Shown: positions 47,624-58,605 of the stretch, piece after piece
Layout of the letters: every line of letters begins with the position of its first letter
Numbering within the stretch: the stretch's first letter is position 1
DNA from: Methyloglobulus sp.
Lineage (GTDB): Bacteria > Pseudomonadota > Gammaproteobacteria > Methylococcales > Methylomonadaceae
NCBI GenBank assembly: GCA_013141505.1
Contig: JABFQX010000031.1
Span: 56,548-120,547 of the forward strand
Direction of reading: 5' to 3'
Length of the DNA: 64,000 bases
Notes under the pieces: generated by a model
Told to the model about the DNA's origin: nothing
Seen by the model: only the letters and a program-made list of their open reading frames with translations
The model's database searches: none
Position numbers and translations under genes: made by a program

Positions 47624-48898
47624 TTAGCACAGCCGTTCCTTGGGAAAATGACAACTAAAGGTACTGCCTTTTTGTAGTTCGCTAGTAACGACCAGCTTGC
47701 CGTCATGCCGGAGTAATACGTGTTTTACAATAGCAAGACCCAATCCGGTTCCAGCTACTTGATGGGTACGGCGTACGTCAATGCGGTAAAACCGTTCGGT
47801 GATCCTTGGGATTTCCGTGTCGACTATACCTTCACCTTGATCTTCAACGTGCAGTGCCACGGTTGTATTGGTTTGTTCCCAACGCACTTTCACTGGCGAG
47901 TCTTTCGGTGAATATTTCAGGGCATTGCCTAATAGATTGGAAAATGCACTGCGTAACTCATGCTCATCGCCGTACAGGTTGGCGTCGGTTGCCAATGTTA
48001 GTTCAATACGGCCAGGACTATCGTTGAAATTTTCGCTTTCTGTGCATATTTTGCCCAGTAGTGCGGCGATATTTACGCAGTCCGCTTTTTTGGGCTTTGT
48101 TTCCAGATTGGATAGCAACAGCAAGTCATCAACCAGATGTTGCATTCTTTCAGTCTGTTCGTGCATTTGCTGAAATGAGTGGCTCAAGAGTGGCGACAGC
48201 GGCTCGTCGAGTTCCCGCAGGGTTTCCAGGTAGCCTTTCAATACCGTCAATGGTGTCCTTAATTCGTGCGAAACATTGGCGACGAAGTCTTTACGCATTT
48301 GTTCCATTTTCCGAAGCTGGGTAATGTCTTGCGCTATCAAGAGCCTTAAGCCTGCACCATAACTGACAATTCGCACTGATAAAGTGACCTGGCTGTTGGT
48401 AGGCGATGGCATGATGATAGTTTTGTTAAAATCGCCGGTGTTAAGGAAGCGGACAAATACAGGAAAACGGATAAGGTTTGGGATACGCTGGCCTCTATCC
48501 GATGGCTGCAAGCCTAAGACATTTTTTGCGGTGGAATTTGCCCATTCGATCTCATCCTGTTTGCCGAGGACAACAGCGGCATCAGGCAACGCATCGGTTG
48601 ATTTTCTGAATTGATCGATAATTTTCCCGAGTTTTTTTTTGCGCTTTTTTTCGCTCTTTTTGATCTGGTAAACGTGGTAATAAATATCTTCCCATATCCC
48701 TTTTGCTTTAGGGTATTTACCGCGCCCGCCGTTGCTGATCCACCGTTCAAAGCGGCTAATATGGATAATTTGCCAAATGAGTAGGCTGACTATCAAGACA
48801 AACAATAACGGGATAAACAATCCGGTCATACTGCCAATGACAGCGACGCCCAGTAACAGCAGGAACGTCCATCCCAGTTCTTTTTTCCAGGCAGCCAT
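47624..48898 (-). CDS. phoR: Phosphate regulon sensor kinase PhoR
   Basis: DFVANVSHELRTPLTVLKGYLETL, PAS-like region, VEDQGEGI; adjacent to phoB. Confidence 0.9.
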   Translation of the reverse strand: MAAWKKELGWTFLLLLGVAVIGSMTGLFIPLLFVLIVSLLIWQIIHISRFERWISNGGRGKYPKAKGIWEDIYYHVYQIKKSEKKRKKKLGKIIDQFRKSTDALPDAAVVLGKQDEIEWANSTAKNVLGLQPSDRGQRIPNLIRFPVFVRFLNTGDFNKTIIMPSPTNSQVTLSVRIVSYGAGLRLLIAQDITQLRKMEQMRKDFVANVSHELRTPLTVLKGYLETLRELDEPLSPLLSHSFQQMHEQTERMQHLVDDLLLLSNLETKPKKADCVNIAALLGKICTESENFNDSPGRIELTLATDANLYGDEHELRSAFSNLLGNALKYSPKDSPVKVRWEQTNTTVALHVEDQGEGIVDTEIPRITERFYRIDVRRTHQVAGTGLGLAIVKHVLLRHDGKLVVTSELQKGSTFSCHFPKERLC

Positions 48899-49600
48899 TT
48901 AGTGCGCTTGGTCTAACAATGAAAACCGATAGCCGAAACCGCGTACCGTTTGCACCAAGTCTTCTTTACCGTAATCACCGAGAATCTTGCGTAAGCGACG
49001 GATATGGACGTCGACGGTACGTTCCTCGATATAAACGCTACGCCCCCACACTTGGTCAAGCAATTGGGTGCGGCTGAACACTTTACCAGGATGGGTCATA
49101 AAAAATTGCATGAGCCGAAATTCGGTAGGGCTGACATCCAGTTGTTTATCGTCAATGGTCAAGCGATGTTGTTCGGTATCAAGGGTAAGGTTACCCAGGG
49201 TGATTTGCGATACGCCTTTTAATTTGCCGCTTCTGCGTAATACGGCTCGTATTCGTGCGACCAGTTCTTTGGGCGAGAATGGCTTGGTCAGGTAGTCGTC
49301 AGCGCCAATTTCAAGTCCCCTGACTTTATCCTCCTCCTCACCCCTTGCGGTTAATAGGATAATAGGCAAGTCCCGGTAGCTGGGGTCTTTTTTCAAACGC
49401 CTGGCCCATTCCACGCCGCTGATGCCTGGTAACATCCAGTCCAGCAAAATCAGGTCGGGAGAATCCTCCACCAGATTTTTTTGTGCGCTGTCAACGTCTG
49501 CAGCGGTCAACGGTGAAAAGCCGGCCTGTTCGAGGACGATGGTCAACATGCCTCGGATAGCGGCTTCATCTTCAACAATAAGGATACTATTTTTGGACAT
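48899..49600 (-). CDS. phoB: Phosphate regulon response regulator PhoB
   Basis: [30 protein letters not shown], winged-helix [14 protein letters not shown]. Confidence 0.92.
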   Translation of the reverse strand: MSKNSILIVEDEAAIRGMLTIVLEQAGFSPLTAADVDSAQKNLVEDSPDLILLDWMLPGISGVEWARRLKKDPSYRDLPIILLTARGEEEDKVRGLEIGADDYLTKPFSPKELVARIRAVLRRSGKLKGVSQITLGNLTLDTEQHRLTIDDKQLDVSPTEFRLMQFFMTHPGKVFSRTQLLDQVWGRSVYIEERTVDVHIRRLRKILGDYGKEDLVQTVRGFGYRFSLLDQAH

Positions 49601-49847
49601 ATTATAAGTTTGAGTTTAGACACCCTATTTTAGCCGTTTTATTATTTCTAATTTATGACAACGCTATAGATGAGTGGCTTAAAGTGTGAAATTACTGCCT
49701 TAGCTTGCCAAAAGCCTATACTTTACAGTGAATTCATTCGATAATAGGGAGTGGTATCACTAAGTTGAAACAAAAACTTTTTCACTATGACGATGCCGTA
49801 GTTAAAGCAATACTAAACCTTTACCATGATAATGAGGGAAATTAATT

Positions 49848-50249
49848 ATGAGTATGTTACAAGAATTTAAAGATTTTGCCATGAAGGGCAATGTTGTCGA
49901 TCTGGCTGTCGGTGTCATTATCGGTGGCGCGTTCGGAAAAATTGTGTCTTCTTTGGTGGCCGATGTGATTATGCCGCCGATTGGTGTTTTAATGGGCGGT
50001 GTCGATTTCACCAAACTTGGCGTGACTCTTAAAGAAGCCGTAGACGAAAAAACACCTGCGGTAGTATTGCATTACGGTAACTTCATCCAGGCAGTTGTAG
50101 ACTTCACTATTGTTGCTTTTGCCATATTCATGGCGATCAAGCTGATGAACAAAATGAAAAAAGAACCCGTTCCAGAAGCGCCGCCAGCACCTTCTAAAGA
50201 AGAGTTGTTGCTGACAGATATTAGAGACATTTTAAAAGCTAAAAATTAA
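49848..50249 (+). CDS. mscL: Large-conductance mechanosensitive channel
   Basis: [41 protein letters not shown]. Confidence 0.97.
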   Translation: MSMLQEFKDFAMKGNVVDLAVGVIIGGAFGKIVSSLVADVIMPPIGVLMGGVDFTKLGVTLKEAVDEKTPAVVLHYGNFIQAVVDFTIVAFAIFMAIKLMNKMKKEPVPEAPPAPSKEELLLTDIRDILKAKN

Positions 50250-50272
50250 GTTATTTAGTTTTTAGAAACCAT

Positions 50273-50310
50273 AAAAACGCCAGCCGAAAATTTTTCGGGC
50301 TGGCGTTTTT
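50273..50310 (+). terminator. Rho-independent terminator after mscL
   Basis: AAAAACGCCAGCC...GGCTGGCGTTTTT. Confidence 0.85.
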
Positions 50311-50331
50311 GTTTAGGTTGGTTGTAAAGAT

Positions 50332-51339
50332 TTAGCCGCAAGATTCCGATTTTTGATCCCGCGATAACAGGTTTTGCACCGCTGTTAAAGGACTGAGATC
50401 TTCGTACAATACTTTGTAGGTTTGCTCCGTGATTGGCATGTCTATGCCATGACGTTTGGCTAGCATATACGTTTCTTTGGCAGTCGAAATACCTTCAATT
50501 TCCTGGGCAATCTCAGCGATAACATCTGCCCGATTTCTGCCTTGACCTAACGCCAAGCCAAACCGACGATTCCTGGATTGGTTGTCGGTGCAGGTCAAAA
50601 TGAGGTCGCCTAAACCTGCCAGACCGATAAAAGTTTCCTGTTTGCCGCCTAGTTTTATGCCCAGGCGCATGATTTCTGTGAGTCCGCGCGTTATCAATGC
50701 GGCACGGGTGTTGGCACCGAAGCCAAGTCCGTCGGCAATGCCAGCGGCAATCGCCAATACGTTTTTGACAGCCCCGCCAATTTCTACGCCGATTACATCG
50801 CAACTGGTGTAAGCACGAAAGCGATCATTATGGAAAATATCGGCTAATTGATTGGCAAATTCAGTTTGGTTTGAAGCAATTGTGATTGCTGTAGGTAGGT
50901 TTTGTGCGACCTCGCGGGCAAACGTGGGGCCAGAAAGAATTGCGGATGGTGTCGCTGTTGAAAAAATATCGGCAACAACCTGATGCAGTAATTTGCCGTC
51001 TTCAGGATTAAAGCCCTTGGTTGCCCAAGCAATTTTTGGATTTTTAACCGCGCTGCTCGTTTTAAATGCGGTAAGCGTGCTTTTGAAAGCATGGCTGGGC
51101 ACAGAAACTAAAACCAACTCGCTGAATGCGGCAGCTTCTTTTAGATCAGAGGTGACGCTTAGGCGTTCCGGGAAAACAGAGCTGGGTAAGTAGCGGCGAT
51201 TTTGCCGGTCGTTGGCAAGTGTTGCCATGTGTTCCTGACTATGTCCCCAAAGTAAAACTTGCGCCCCATTGTTAGCCGCCAGAATTGCCAGTGCCGTACC
51301 CCAAGAGCCTGCGCCCAGCAAGGTTATTTTTGGGTTCAT
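50332..51339 (-). CDS. gpsA: Glycerol-3-phosphate dehydrogenase [NAD(P)+]
   Basis: ITLLGAGSWGTALAILAANNG, GVEIGGAVKNVLAIAAGIADGLGFGANTRAALITRG. Confidence 0.96.
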   Translation of the reverse strand: MNPKITLLGAGSWGTALAILAANNGAQVLLWGHSQEHMATLANDRQNRRYLPSSVFPERLSVTSDLKEAAAFSELVLVSVPSHAFKSTLTAFKTSSAVKNPKIAWATKGFNPEDGKLLHQVVADIFSTATPSAILSGPTFAREVAQNLPTAITIASNQTEFANQLADIFHNDRFRAYTSCDVIGVEIGGAVKNVLAIAAGIADGLGFGANTRAALITRGLTEIMRLGIKLGGKQETFIGLAGLGDLILTCTDNQSRNRRFGLALGQGRNRADVIAEIAQEIEGISTAKETYMLAKRHGIDMPITEQTYKVLYEDLSPLTAVQNLLSRDQKSESCG

Positions 51340-51376
51340 GCAATCAAATCAACAGCAAAGCAGTTAGGCGAATAGC

Positions 51377-51856
51377 TTAATTGATGCTGTTTGGTCCGGT
51401 GGGCTGTTGTTGTAACTGTTGCAGATGTTGGCTGTACAAGGCATCAAAATTGACCGGTGCAAGCAGCAACTGAGGGAAACCGCCTTTTGCCACCAAGTCA
51501 GAGACGACTTCACGTGCATAAGGGAAAAGAATATTGGGGCAAAAACTTCCCAGCATCGGGCCCAATTCCTGTTCGGAAAAGTTGTCCATGGTGAATATTC
51601 CAGCTTGATTGACCTCGACCAAGTAAGCGGTAACGTCCAGGCTTTTAACGGTGATGGTAACGGTAAGGGTTACTTCAAAAACAGTGTCTTCCAGTTTGTT
51701 GACGTTGGTGCCCAGGTTGAAGTCAACAGCAGGTTCCCATTTGTCCCGGAATATCTTCGGCGCATTGGGTGTTTCAAAAGACAAGTCTTTGGTATACACC
51801 TTTTGGATGGAGAATTGTTTTTCTTGTTCGTTGGTGTCGTTAGTTTGTTCGGCCAT
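51377..51856 (-). CDS. secB: Protein-export chaperone SecB
   Basis: FSIQKVYTKDLSFETPNAP, LGSFCPNILFPYAREVVSDLVAKGGFPQLLLAPVNFDALY. Confidence 0.96.
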   Translation of the reverse strand: MAEQTNDTNEQEKQFSIQKVYTKDLSFETPNAPKIFRDKWEPAVDFNLGTNVNKLEDTVFEVTLTVTITVKSLDVTAYLVEVNQAGIFTMDNFSEQELGPMLGSFCPNILFPYAREVVSDLVAKGGFPQLLLAPVNFDALYSQHLQQLQQQPTGPNSIN

Positions 51857-51921
51857 GATCTGTGTTTTGTTAGAAGTTGGGAAAGGGTTTGTTTAGGATT
51901 ATTTTCTGGGTGAAAAAAGAA

Positions 51922-52371
51922 TCAATTACCCGCTTTATGTTTACGGTTGACTTTAATCGGTAATTTATAATCTTCTTGCCACGCTGTCATTCCGCCAGTG
52001 ATGACAAACACTTGGTTAAGTCCGGCTTTTGTGATGATCTTTCCCGCCGTCGAGGAGCGAGTGCCATCCTGGCAAACCAGGAGAACCTGATTATTTTTGT
52101 AATCATCAAGTTTTGCGGTGTGATCTTTCAACTTACTTAATGGCATGTTGATGGCGGTGTCGATATGACCTTTATTGAACTCGTCCTGTTCACGGACATC
52201 AATGACCACGGTATTTTCATTATTCATCTTGGTTACGGCCAGCATGGGCGATACAAAGCCGAATTTTTTTAATGCGGAGTCGAATAAATCCTGGATCAAA
52301 AGATAACTCACCGCGACAAATGCGAGCGCCAGAATGTAGTGGTTTAAGATGAATTCTATGTAACGATCCAT
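51922..52371 (-). CDS. Membrane-anchored rhodanese-domain protein (YibN-like)
   Basis: VIDVREQDEFNKGHIDTAINMPLS, VCQDGTRSSTAG. Confidence 0.88.
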   Translation of the reverse strand: MDRYIEFILNHYILALAFVAVSYLLIQDLFDSALKKFGFVSPMLAVTKMNNENTVVIDVREQDEFNKGHIDTAINMPLSKLKDHTAKLDDYKNNQVLLVCQDGTRSSTAGKIITKAGLNQVFVITGGMTAWQEDYKLPIKVNRKHKAGN

Positions 52372-52673
52372 GATAGTGTTTCAGGTGATTATTGTAGTGA
52401 GGTGAGTAGAAGGATTCAACGGTATTGACGCTCAAGCATCGGCGTGTTCAGGATTTATTTTAACCGACTCAGGCCACGCTTATTTAGTATAATGTGGTTT
52501 GTTTGCGTGTTTTTTACCTTGCTTTACGCATAGGGAAACCATTAATTTGCGCGGAATGATACCTTATTTTTTGATGAGTTGGGTAGTCGAATGTGCATAG
52601 GTTGCAAAAAGAATGTTTGTCCCGTCACGCTAACGGGGCTTGTTAAATTAAAAGTCTGGAGATAAAAAGTAAG

Positions 52674-54215
52674 ATGTCGAGTCGGCCAAAACCTGTTGTA
52701 TTGCTAATCCTGGATGGATTTGGTTATTCCACGGAAAAAGAAAATAACGCTATTGCTATGGCAAACACTCCTTGCTGGGACAGTTTGCAGAACACCTATC
52801 CGATGACTTTGCTGGATTGCTCCGGGGAAGTTGTTGGTTTGCCGGATGGGCAAATGGGTAATTCCGAAGTGGGTCATATCCACATCGGTACAGGTCGTTA
52901 CGTACCACAGGATTTCTCCAAGGTAAACGATGCCATCAAGGATGGCAGCTTTTTTAACAATTCGGCGTTATGTCAAGCGGTCGATGCAGCCAAAGACAAA
53001 GGTAAGGCCTTACACATCATGGGCTTGTTGTCTTCCGGTGGCGTTCATAGTCATGAATCCCAAATTATGGCTATGATTGAGTTGGCGGTCAAAAGGGGGC
53101 TGCATAAAATTTATCTTCATGGCTTTTTAGATGGGCGGGATGTTCCTCCCCAAAGCGCAGCGACATCCATCGAGTTAATGGAAAGTAAATTCAAGGAGTT
53201 GGGTGTCGGCAGGATCGCGTCTATCGTCGGACGTTTTTACGCAATGGACAGGGATAATCGTTGGGACAGGGTTAAGCAAGGTTACGACTTGATCGTCAAA
53301 GGCGAGGGCAGCTATCGTGTCGATTCGGCGCTTGCCGGATTAAAGGCATCATACGAAAGGGGCGAGTATGATGAGTTTGTCTTGCCTACCGTTATTTTGG
53401 ATGCTGAAGGAAACGCCGCTAGCTTGGATGCTGACGACTCCGTGGTGTTCATGAATTTCCGTGCTGATCGGGCGCGAGAAATATCCCAGGCAATCACCGC
53501 ACCTGATTTTGCCGGATTTGACCGGGGGCATGAGGCGCACAGAGGTTGTTTCGTAACCTTAACGGAATATCAACAAGACTTTGATTATCCGATTGCTTTT
53601 CCCGCAGTCGATATTAAGAATGGCTTGGGCGAATATCTGTCCGCATTGGGCATGACACAATTACGTCTGGCAGAAACCGAAAAATATGCTCATGTCACGT
53701 TTTTCTTCAACGGTGGGATTGATGCCAGTTTTCCTGGCGAAGACAGGCTATTAGTGCCTTCGCCAAAAGTAAGGACGTATGATTTGCAACCAGAAATGAG
53801 CCTGCCAGAAGTGACCGATAAACTGGTCGCAGCGATTACGGGCGGCAAATACGATGTCATTATCTGCAACTTTGCCAATGGTGATATGGTCGGACATACC
53901 GGCATTATTCCGGCAGCGATAAAAGCCGTGGAAACCATTGATGTATCCTTGCAGCGGGTTACTGATGCGCTGAAAAGCGTGGGCGGTAAAATGCTGATTA
54001 CGGCGGATCACGGTAATATCGAGCAAATGGTTGATGATAATGGTGAAGTCCAGACTGCCCATAGCACCAACCCGGTGCCGCTGATTTATGTGGGCGGCGA
54101 AGGTAAACTGGTTTCCGGTGGTAGTCTGTCCGATTTAGCGCCCACCTTGTTGGCTATTATGGGTATCGGGCAACCCCTTGAAATGACTGGCAGATCGCTT
54201 ATCGCATCTGCTTAA
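52674..54215 (+). CDS. gpmI: 2,3-bisphosphoglycerate-independent phosphoglycerate mutase
   Basis: LLILDGFGYSTEKENNAIAMANTPCWD, GQMGNSEVGHIHIG, TADHGNIEQM. Confidence 0.97.
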   Translation: MSSRPKPVVLLILDGFGYSTEKENNAIAMANTPCWDSLQNTYPMTLLDCSGEVVGLPDGQMGNSEVGHIHIGTGRYVPQDFSKVNDAIKDGSFFNNSALCQAVDAAKDKGKALHIMGLLSSGGVHSHESQIMAMIELAVKRGLHKIYLHGFLDGRDVPPQSAATSIELMESKFKELGVGRIASIVGRFYAMDRDNRWDRVKQGYDLIVKGEGSYRVDSALAGLKASYERGEYDEFVLPTVILDAEGNAASLDADDSVVFMNFRADRAREISQAITAPDFAGFDRGHEAHRGCFVTLTEYQQDFDYPIAFPAVDIKNGLGEYLSALGMTQLRLAETEKYAHVTFFFNGGIDASFPGEDRLLVPSPKVRTYDLQPEMSLPEVTDKLVAAITGGKYDVIICNFANGDMVGHTGIIPAAIKAVETIDVSLQRVTDALKSVGGKMLITADHGNIEQMVDDNGEVQTAHSTNPVPLIYVGGEGKLVSGGSLSDLAPTLLAIMGIGQPLEMTGRSLIASA

Positions 54216-55396
54216 TGTCAGGTATGGTGAAAATACTGCTTTTTTGTTTTCTGCTAAGCTTGTCGGGATTAACAACGGCGGAAGAGTTCGGCGGGCAACA
54301 GGAAAGCGATACCGAGGTTGACACGGTGGTTAGCACCGGTTCGCAAGACTTGCAACAACAAAAAGACCAGTTGCTGGGATTGTTGGCTCAGGTTGATGAG
54401 CGTTACGGTGAGCTTGCTGCGTCCTTGAAATCGATTCAGGACGAGATAGGCCGAAGTAATGGTAGCCTGGACAAGATTCGTCGCGAAATCAGTGCTTATC
54501 AAGGGCAAATAGCAAAGTTAAACAAGGATTTATCAGGCCAGGTCAAGGCGGCGTATGCCATCGGACAGCAGGACAAGTTAAAATTGATGCTTAATCAAAG
54601 GGATCCCGCGCTATCCAGTCGAATGATGGTATATTATGAATATGTCAACAAGTCCCGATTAGAAAAACTTGCTACTATTCAACAAACTGTACGCTACCTT
54701 GACCAGTTGGATAAAGACAGGCGAACAGAAACCGAAGCGCTTGGAAAAAGCCTGGGACACAAAAAATCAGAACAAAAAATTCTGGAAGAGACCAGAAAAC
54801 AAAGAAATGTACTTATTGCCCAGTTAAACGATGATGCCGCATCAGAACAAGAGCAGTTAAGGCTGGTAAAAGATAGCGAAAATAAACTGATAAACCTTAT
54901 CAGGACTTTGGAACATGACGCGGAAGTCGATACCCAAAACACTGAAGCGGAAGCTGTGGCATCGGAAATCCCTGTAAATAAAGATAGTTTTCCTAGCCTG
55001 ACAGGCGATTTCGCCGCCCTGAAAGGAAAACTGCCTTTGCCTGTGAGGGGTAAGCCGACCAGTATGATCGGAAGCGGCGTTTCTGAAGATATGAGGAAAG
55101 GCGTGCTAATCAATGCCCACGAAGGTGCGGAGATACGGTCGGTCACCAAAGGAAAAGTCGCTTATGCCGGTACTCTCAAGGGTTATGGGCTATTGGTTAT
55201 TATCGAGCATGACAAAGATTTCATGACGTTGTATGCCTTCAACCAGAGCCTTTACAAGCACAAAGGCGATTCGGTCGAGGCCGGTGATGTGATTGCCGCT
55301 GTTGGGCAAAGCGGCGGGCGCAGCAAGCCGGGGTTGTATTTTGAAATACGCCAAAAAGGTAAGGCCGTTGACCCTTTGATGTGGTGCCGTAATTGA
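54215..55396 (+). CDS. envC: Murein hydrolase activator EnvC (coiled coil + M23 domain)
   Basis: Coiled-coil N-half; C-terminal GVLINAHEGAEIRSVTKGKVAYAGTLKGYGLLVIIEHD. Confidence 0.88.
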   Translation: MSGMVKILLFCFLLSLSGLTTAEEFGGQQESDTEVDTVVSTGSQDLQQQKDQLLGLLAQVDERYGELAASLKSIQDEIGRSNGSLDKIRREISAYQGQIAKLNKDLSGQVKAAYAIGQQDKLKLMLNQRDPALSSRMMVYYEYVNKSRLEKLATIQQTVRYLDQLDKDRRTETEALGKSLGHKKSEQKILEETRKQRNVLIAQLNDDAASEQEQLRLVKDSENKLINLIRTLEHDAEVDTQNTEAEAVASEIPVNKDSFPSLTGDFAALKGKLPLPVRGKPTSMIGSGVSEDMRKGVLINAHEGAEIRSVTKGKVAYAGTLKGYGLLVIIEHDKDFMTLYAFNQSLYKHKGDSVEAGDVIAAVGQSGGRSKPGLYFEIRQKGKAVDPLMWCRN

Positions 55397-55566
55397 AAAT
55401 GGATCCCTGATTGAATCAGTGGCAAATCCTCTTAGGAATATGTCTGGGATTAGCTAAATAATGATTTTCTAATATAATCGTTAAGTGACCTGAGCAATCT
55501 CTGATCAGTTTGGGAAAAAATCGAGAAAAGTTAAAAATACTATAGGTAGTTGGAGTTTAAAAACGC

Positions 55567-56883
55567 ATGCTAAAAAAGAAGAGTCTGTTCATTTTGACCT
55601 TAGGGGTCATGTTGGGTGTTTTCATCGGTATCTGCGGTAGCGTATTTGCTGAAAAGGGCAAAACTGACGCAGCGATTGATTCCGATGCGCTGCCTTTTGA
55701 AGATTTACGGACATTTACGGAAATTTTTGGTCGCATCAAACGGGATTATGTCGAACCGGTATCCGATAAAAAATTATTGGAAGATGCAATCAGAGGCATG
55801 TTGTCAGGGCTCGATCCGCATTCTGCTTACCTCGTTTCCGAGGAGTATCAAGAATTAAAGGAAGGCACGACTGGGCAATTTGGAGGTTTGGGCATTGAAG
55901 TGACCATGGAAAATGGTTTCATCAAGGTCGTATCACCCATTGATGATACTCCCGCGCAAAAAGCGGGGATAAAAACCGGCGACCTCATCATCCGGCTGGA
56001 TGACGAGCCTGTAAAAGGCATGTCCTTGGCCGATGCCGTCAAAAAAATGCGCGGTGAGCCGGGCAGCAAAATTATCTTGACGGTCGTGCGGGAAGGTGCG
56101 GATGCACCGCTTAAGCTCACGTTGATCCGCGCCGTTATCAAAGTTAAAAGCGTCAAAAGCCGTTTGTTGGAAAAAAATTACGGTTATTTGCGGATCAGTA
56201 GCTTTCAATCCGGGACTGGCGAAAGTCTGAAAGAGTCATTGGCTGCGCTGAAAAAGGAAAACGGCGGCAGTCTTAAAGGCTTGGTGCTGGATCTACGCAA
56301 CAATCCTGGCGGTGTTTTGAATGCGGCGGTCGATGTCAGTGACGCTTTCCTGAAATCAGGGCTTATCGTCTACACCGAGGGACGTATTGAGAATTCGGAA
56401 ATGCGCTTTAATGCTGCTCCCGATGACCTGATCGACGGCGCACCGATGGTGGTATTAATCAACGCCGGTTCGGCATCAGCGTCGGAAATTGTTGCCGGTG
56501 CCTTGCAAGACCAAAAACGTGCAGTCATTATGGGCGAAAAATCCTTCGGCAAAGGCTCCGTGCAAACTATCTTACCGACCAGCAACGGTGCTGCAGTCAA
56601 ACTGACGACAGCCAGATACTATACGCCATCAGGCCGGTCAATCCAGGCGGAAGGTATAGAGCCAGACATCGCGTTAGCCAATGTGAAGTTGGAATCACTG
56701 GATAAAAGCGAGTTCGATCCGGTAAAAGAAGCTAACCTTTCTCATCACTTACAAAACGGCAAAGCCAACGATGCACTTAAAGAGAGTGAAGCAGACAAGG
56801 CTAAGGAAAGCGCGGAATACAAAGACTATCCTTTATATCAAGCATTAACGCTGTTGAAAGGAATAAGTATTGTTAATAAATAA
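55567..56883 (+). CDS. ctpA: S41 family C-terminal processing peptidase
   Basis: PDZ GGLGIEVTMENGFIKVVSPIDDTPAQKAGI, LRNNPGGVL, INAGSASASEIVAGALQD. Confidence 0.93.
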   Translation: MLKKKSLFILTLGVMLGVFIGICGSVFAEKGKTDAAIDSDALPFEDLRTFTEIFGRIKRDYVEPVSDKKLLEDAIRGMLSGLDPHSAYLVSEEYQELKEGTTGQFGGLGIEVTMENGFIKVVSPIDDTPAQKAGIKTGDLIIRLDDEPVKGMSLADAVKKMRGEPGSKIILTVVREGADAPLKLTLIRAVIKVKSVKSRLLEKNYGYLRISSFQSGTGESLKESLAALKKENGGSLKGLVLDLRNNPGGVLNAAVDVSDAFLKSGLIVYTEGRIENSEMRFNAAPDDLIDGAPMVVLINAGSASASEIVAGALQDQKRAVIMGEKSFGKGSVQTILPTSNGAAVKLTTARYYTPSGRSIQAEGIEPDIALANVKLESLDKSEFDPVKEANLSHHLQNGKANDALKESEADKAKESAEYKDYPLYQALTLLKGISIVNK

Positions 56884-56907
56884 GACGTAGTCTGGTTTAA
56901 AAAAATG

Positions 56908-56942
56908 AAACCCAGCACTGGAGACAGTCGCTGGGTTTTTTG
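56908..56942 (+). terminator. Rho-independent terminator after ctpA
   Basis: AAACCCAGC...GCTGGGTTTTTT. Confidence 0.8.
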
Positions 56943-57232
56943 TTATTAGGTATCCGATCATTGATCGATTTTGTGCTTTTAGGGTCGATCTTAGCAGTGT
57001 AGAGACTGTTATCTACGATATTTGTTTTACAAACTTAGTGAGCTACGGATAAATCATTGTTTAATAAAAAATTATTATTTGTTAAGGCTATTTTTAATGC
57101 TACAGTTAATCTGCAATTTGTTACATCACAAGCATGATTGTACGGAAATGGTTATAGGTAGTAAAAACGTAGGTTTGTGTCTGGCGTAAACCATTGCAAT
57201 TCTTGTCAACTCAATAATAAGGAACAATAATT

Positions 57233-57977
<745 letters not shown>

Positions 57978-58152
57978 GGTAGTCGTTTTTTGGGGTATAT
58001 TGCCTTCCAATTCGTTTTGAGGCTTTGATGTTTGGTTATCGATATGTTCGGTTAGTTCAGGGTGCGCGATAGAGTTCCCTGAACTTTGGCTGTAGGTCAG
58101 GTCACATAACCGTTCGCACGGCAATGTGACCTACAAGGTGGTAACTATGAAA

Positions 58153-58605
58153 TCAATTAACAGACGGTTGATAGTTAACCGAAAAATCCTTTAAGCCAGC
58201 CAGTGTTGCGGATAAATAATCAGCACTTTCTGGACAAAATGAGTTAACTCCAACTCGGGATAAGTAAAACACTTGATCCGGCAAGAAATGCCCCGTTGCC
58301 CTGATTTCGTCGGTGTAGTGGTGTCTGTTTCTCAGTAGCCAAGCGTGTGAAAAAAGGCGGCCATCATTAGGTTCTGAAAAATACAGGTCAACGAGTGCCA
58401 GATCAGGCAAAAAATCAGCGATTTCTTCGATTGAATCGGACGGTACAATGCGGACACCTAACTTGCCTGTGCGATTCAATATCTCTTTGCCTTCTTGTTG
58501 CAATCTGGACAGGGAAATTGTCATATCACCGTCGCCTAGTTCGGCATCGTCAGGCACATATTCCCAAGCGTCGTTTGTTATTTGGTTGTCTTTAATGATT
58601 TGCAT
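58153..58605 (-). CDS. DUF934 family protein
   Basis: DDAELGDGDMTISLSRLQQEG...DLALVDLYFSEPNDGRLFSHAWLLRNR; overlaps sulfite reductase gene. Confidence 0.85.
   Translation of the reverse strand: MQIIKDNQITNDAWEYVPDDAELGDGDMTISLSRLQQEGKEILNRTGKLGVRIVPSDSIEEIADFLPDLALVDLYFSEPNDGRLFSHAWLLRNRHHYTDEIRATGHFLPDQVFYLSRVGVNSFCPESADYLSATLAGLKDFSVNYQPSVN

Noticed and set aside
57182-57200. Possible sigma-54 promoter TGGCGTAAACCATTGCA upstream of the phase-variable ORF
   Set aside because: The GG-to-GC spacing is one base too long for a canonical -24/-12 promoter.
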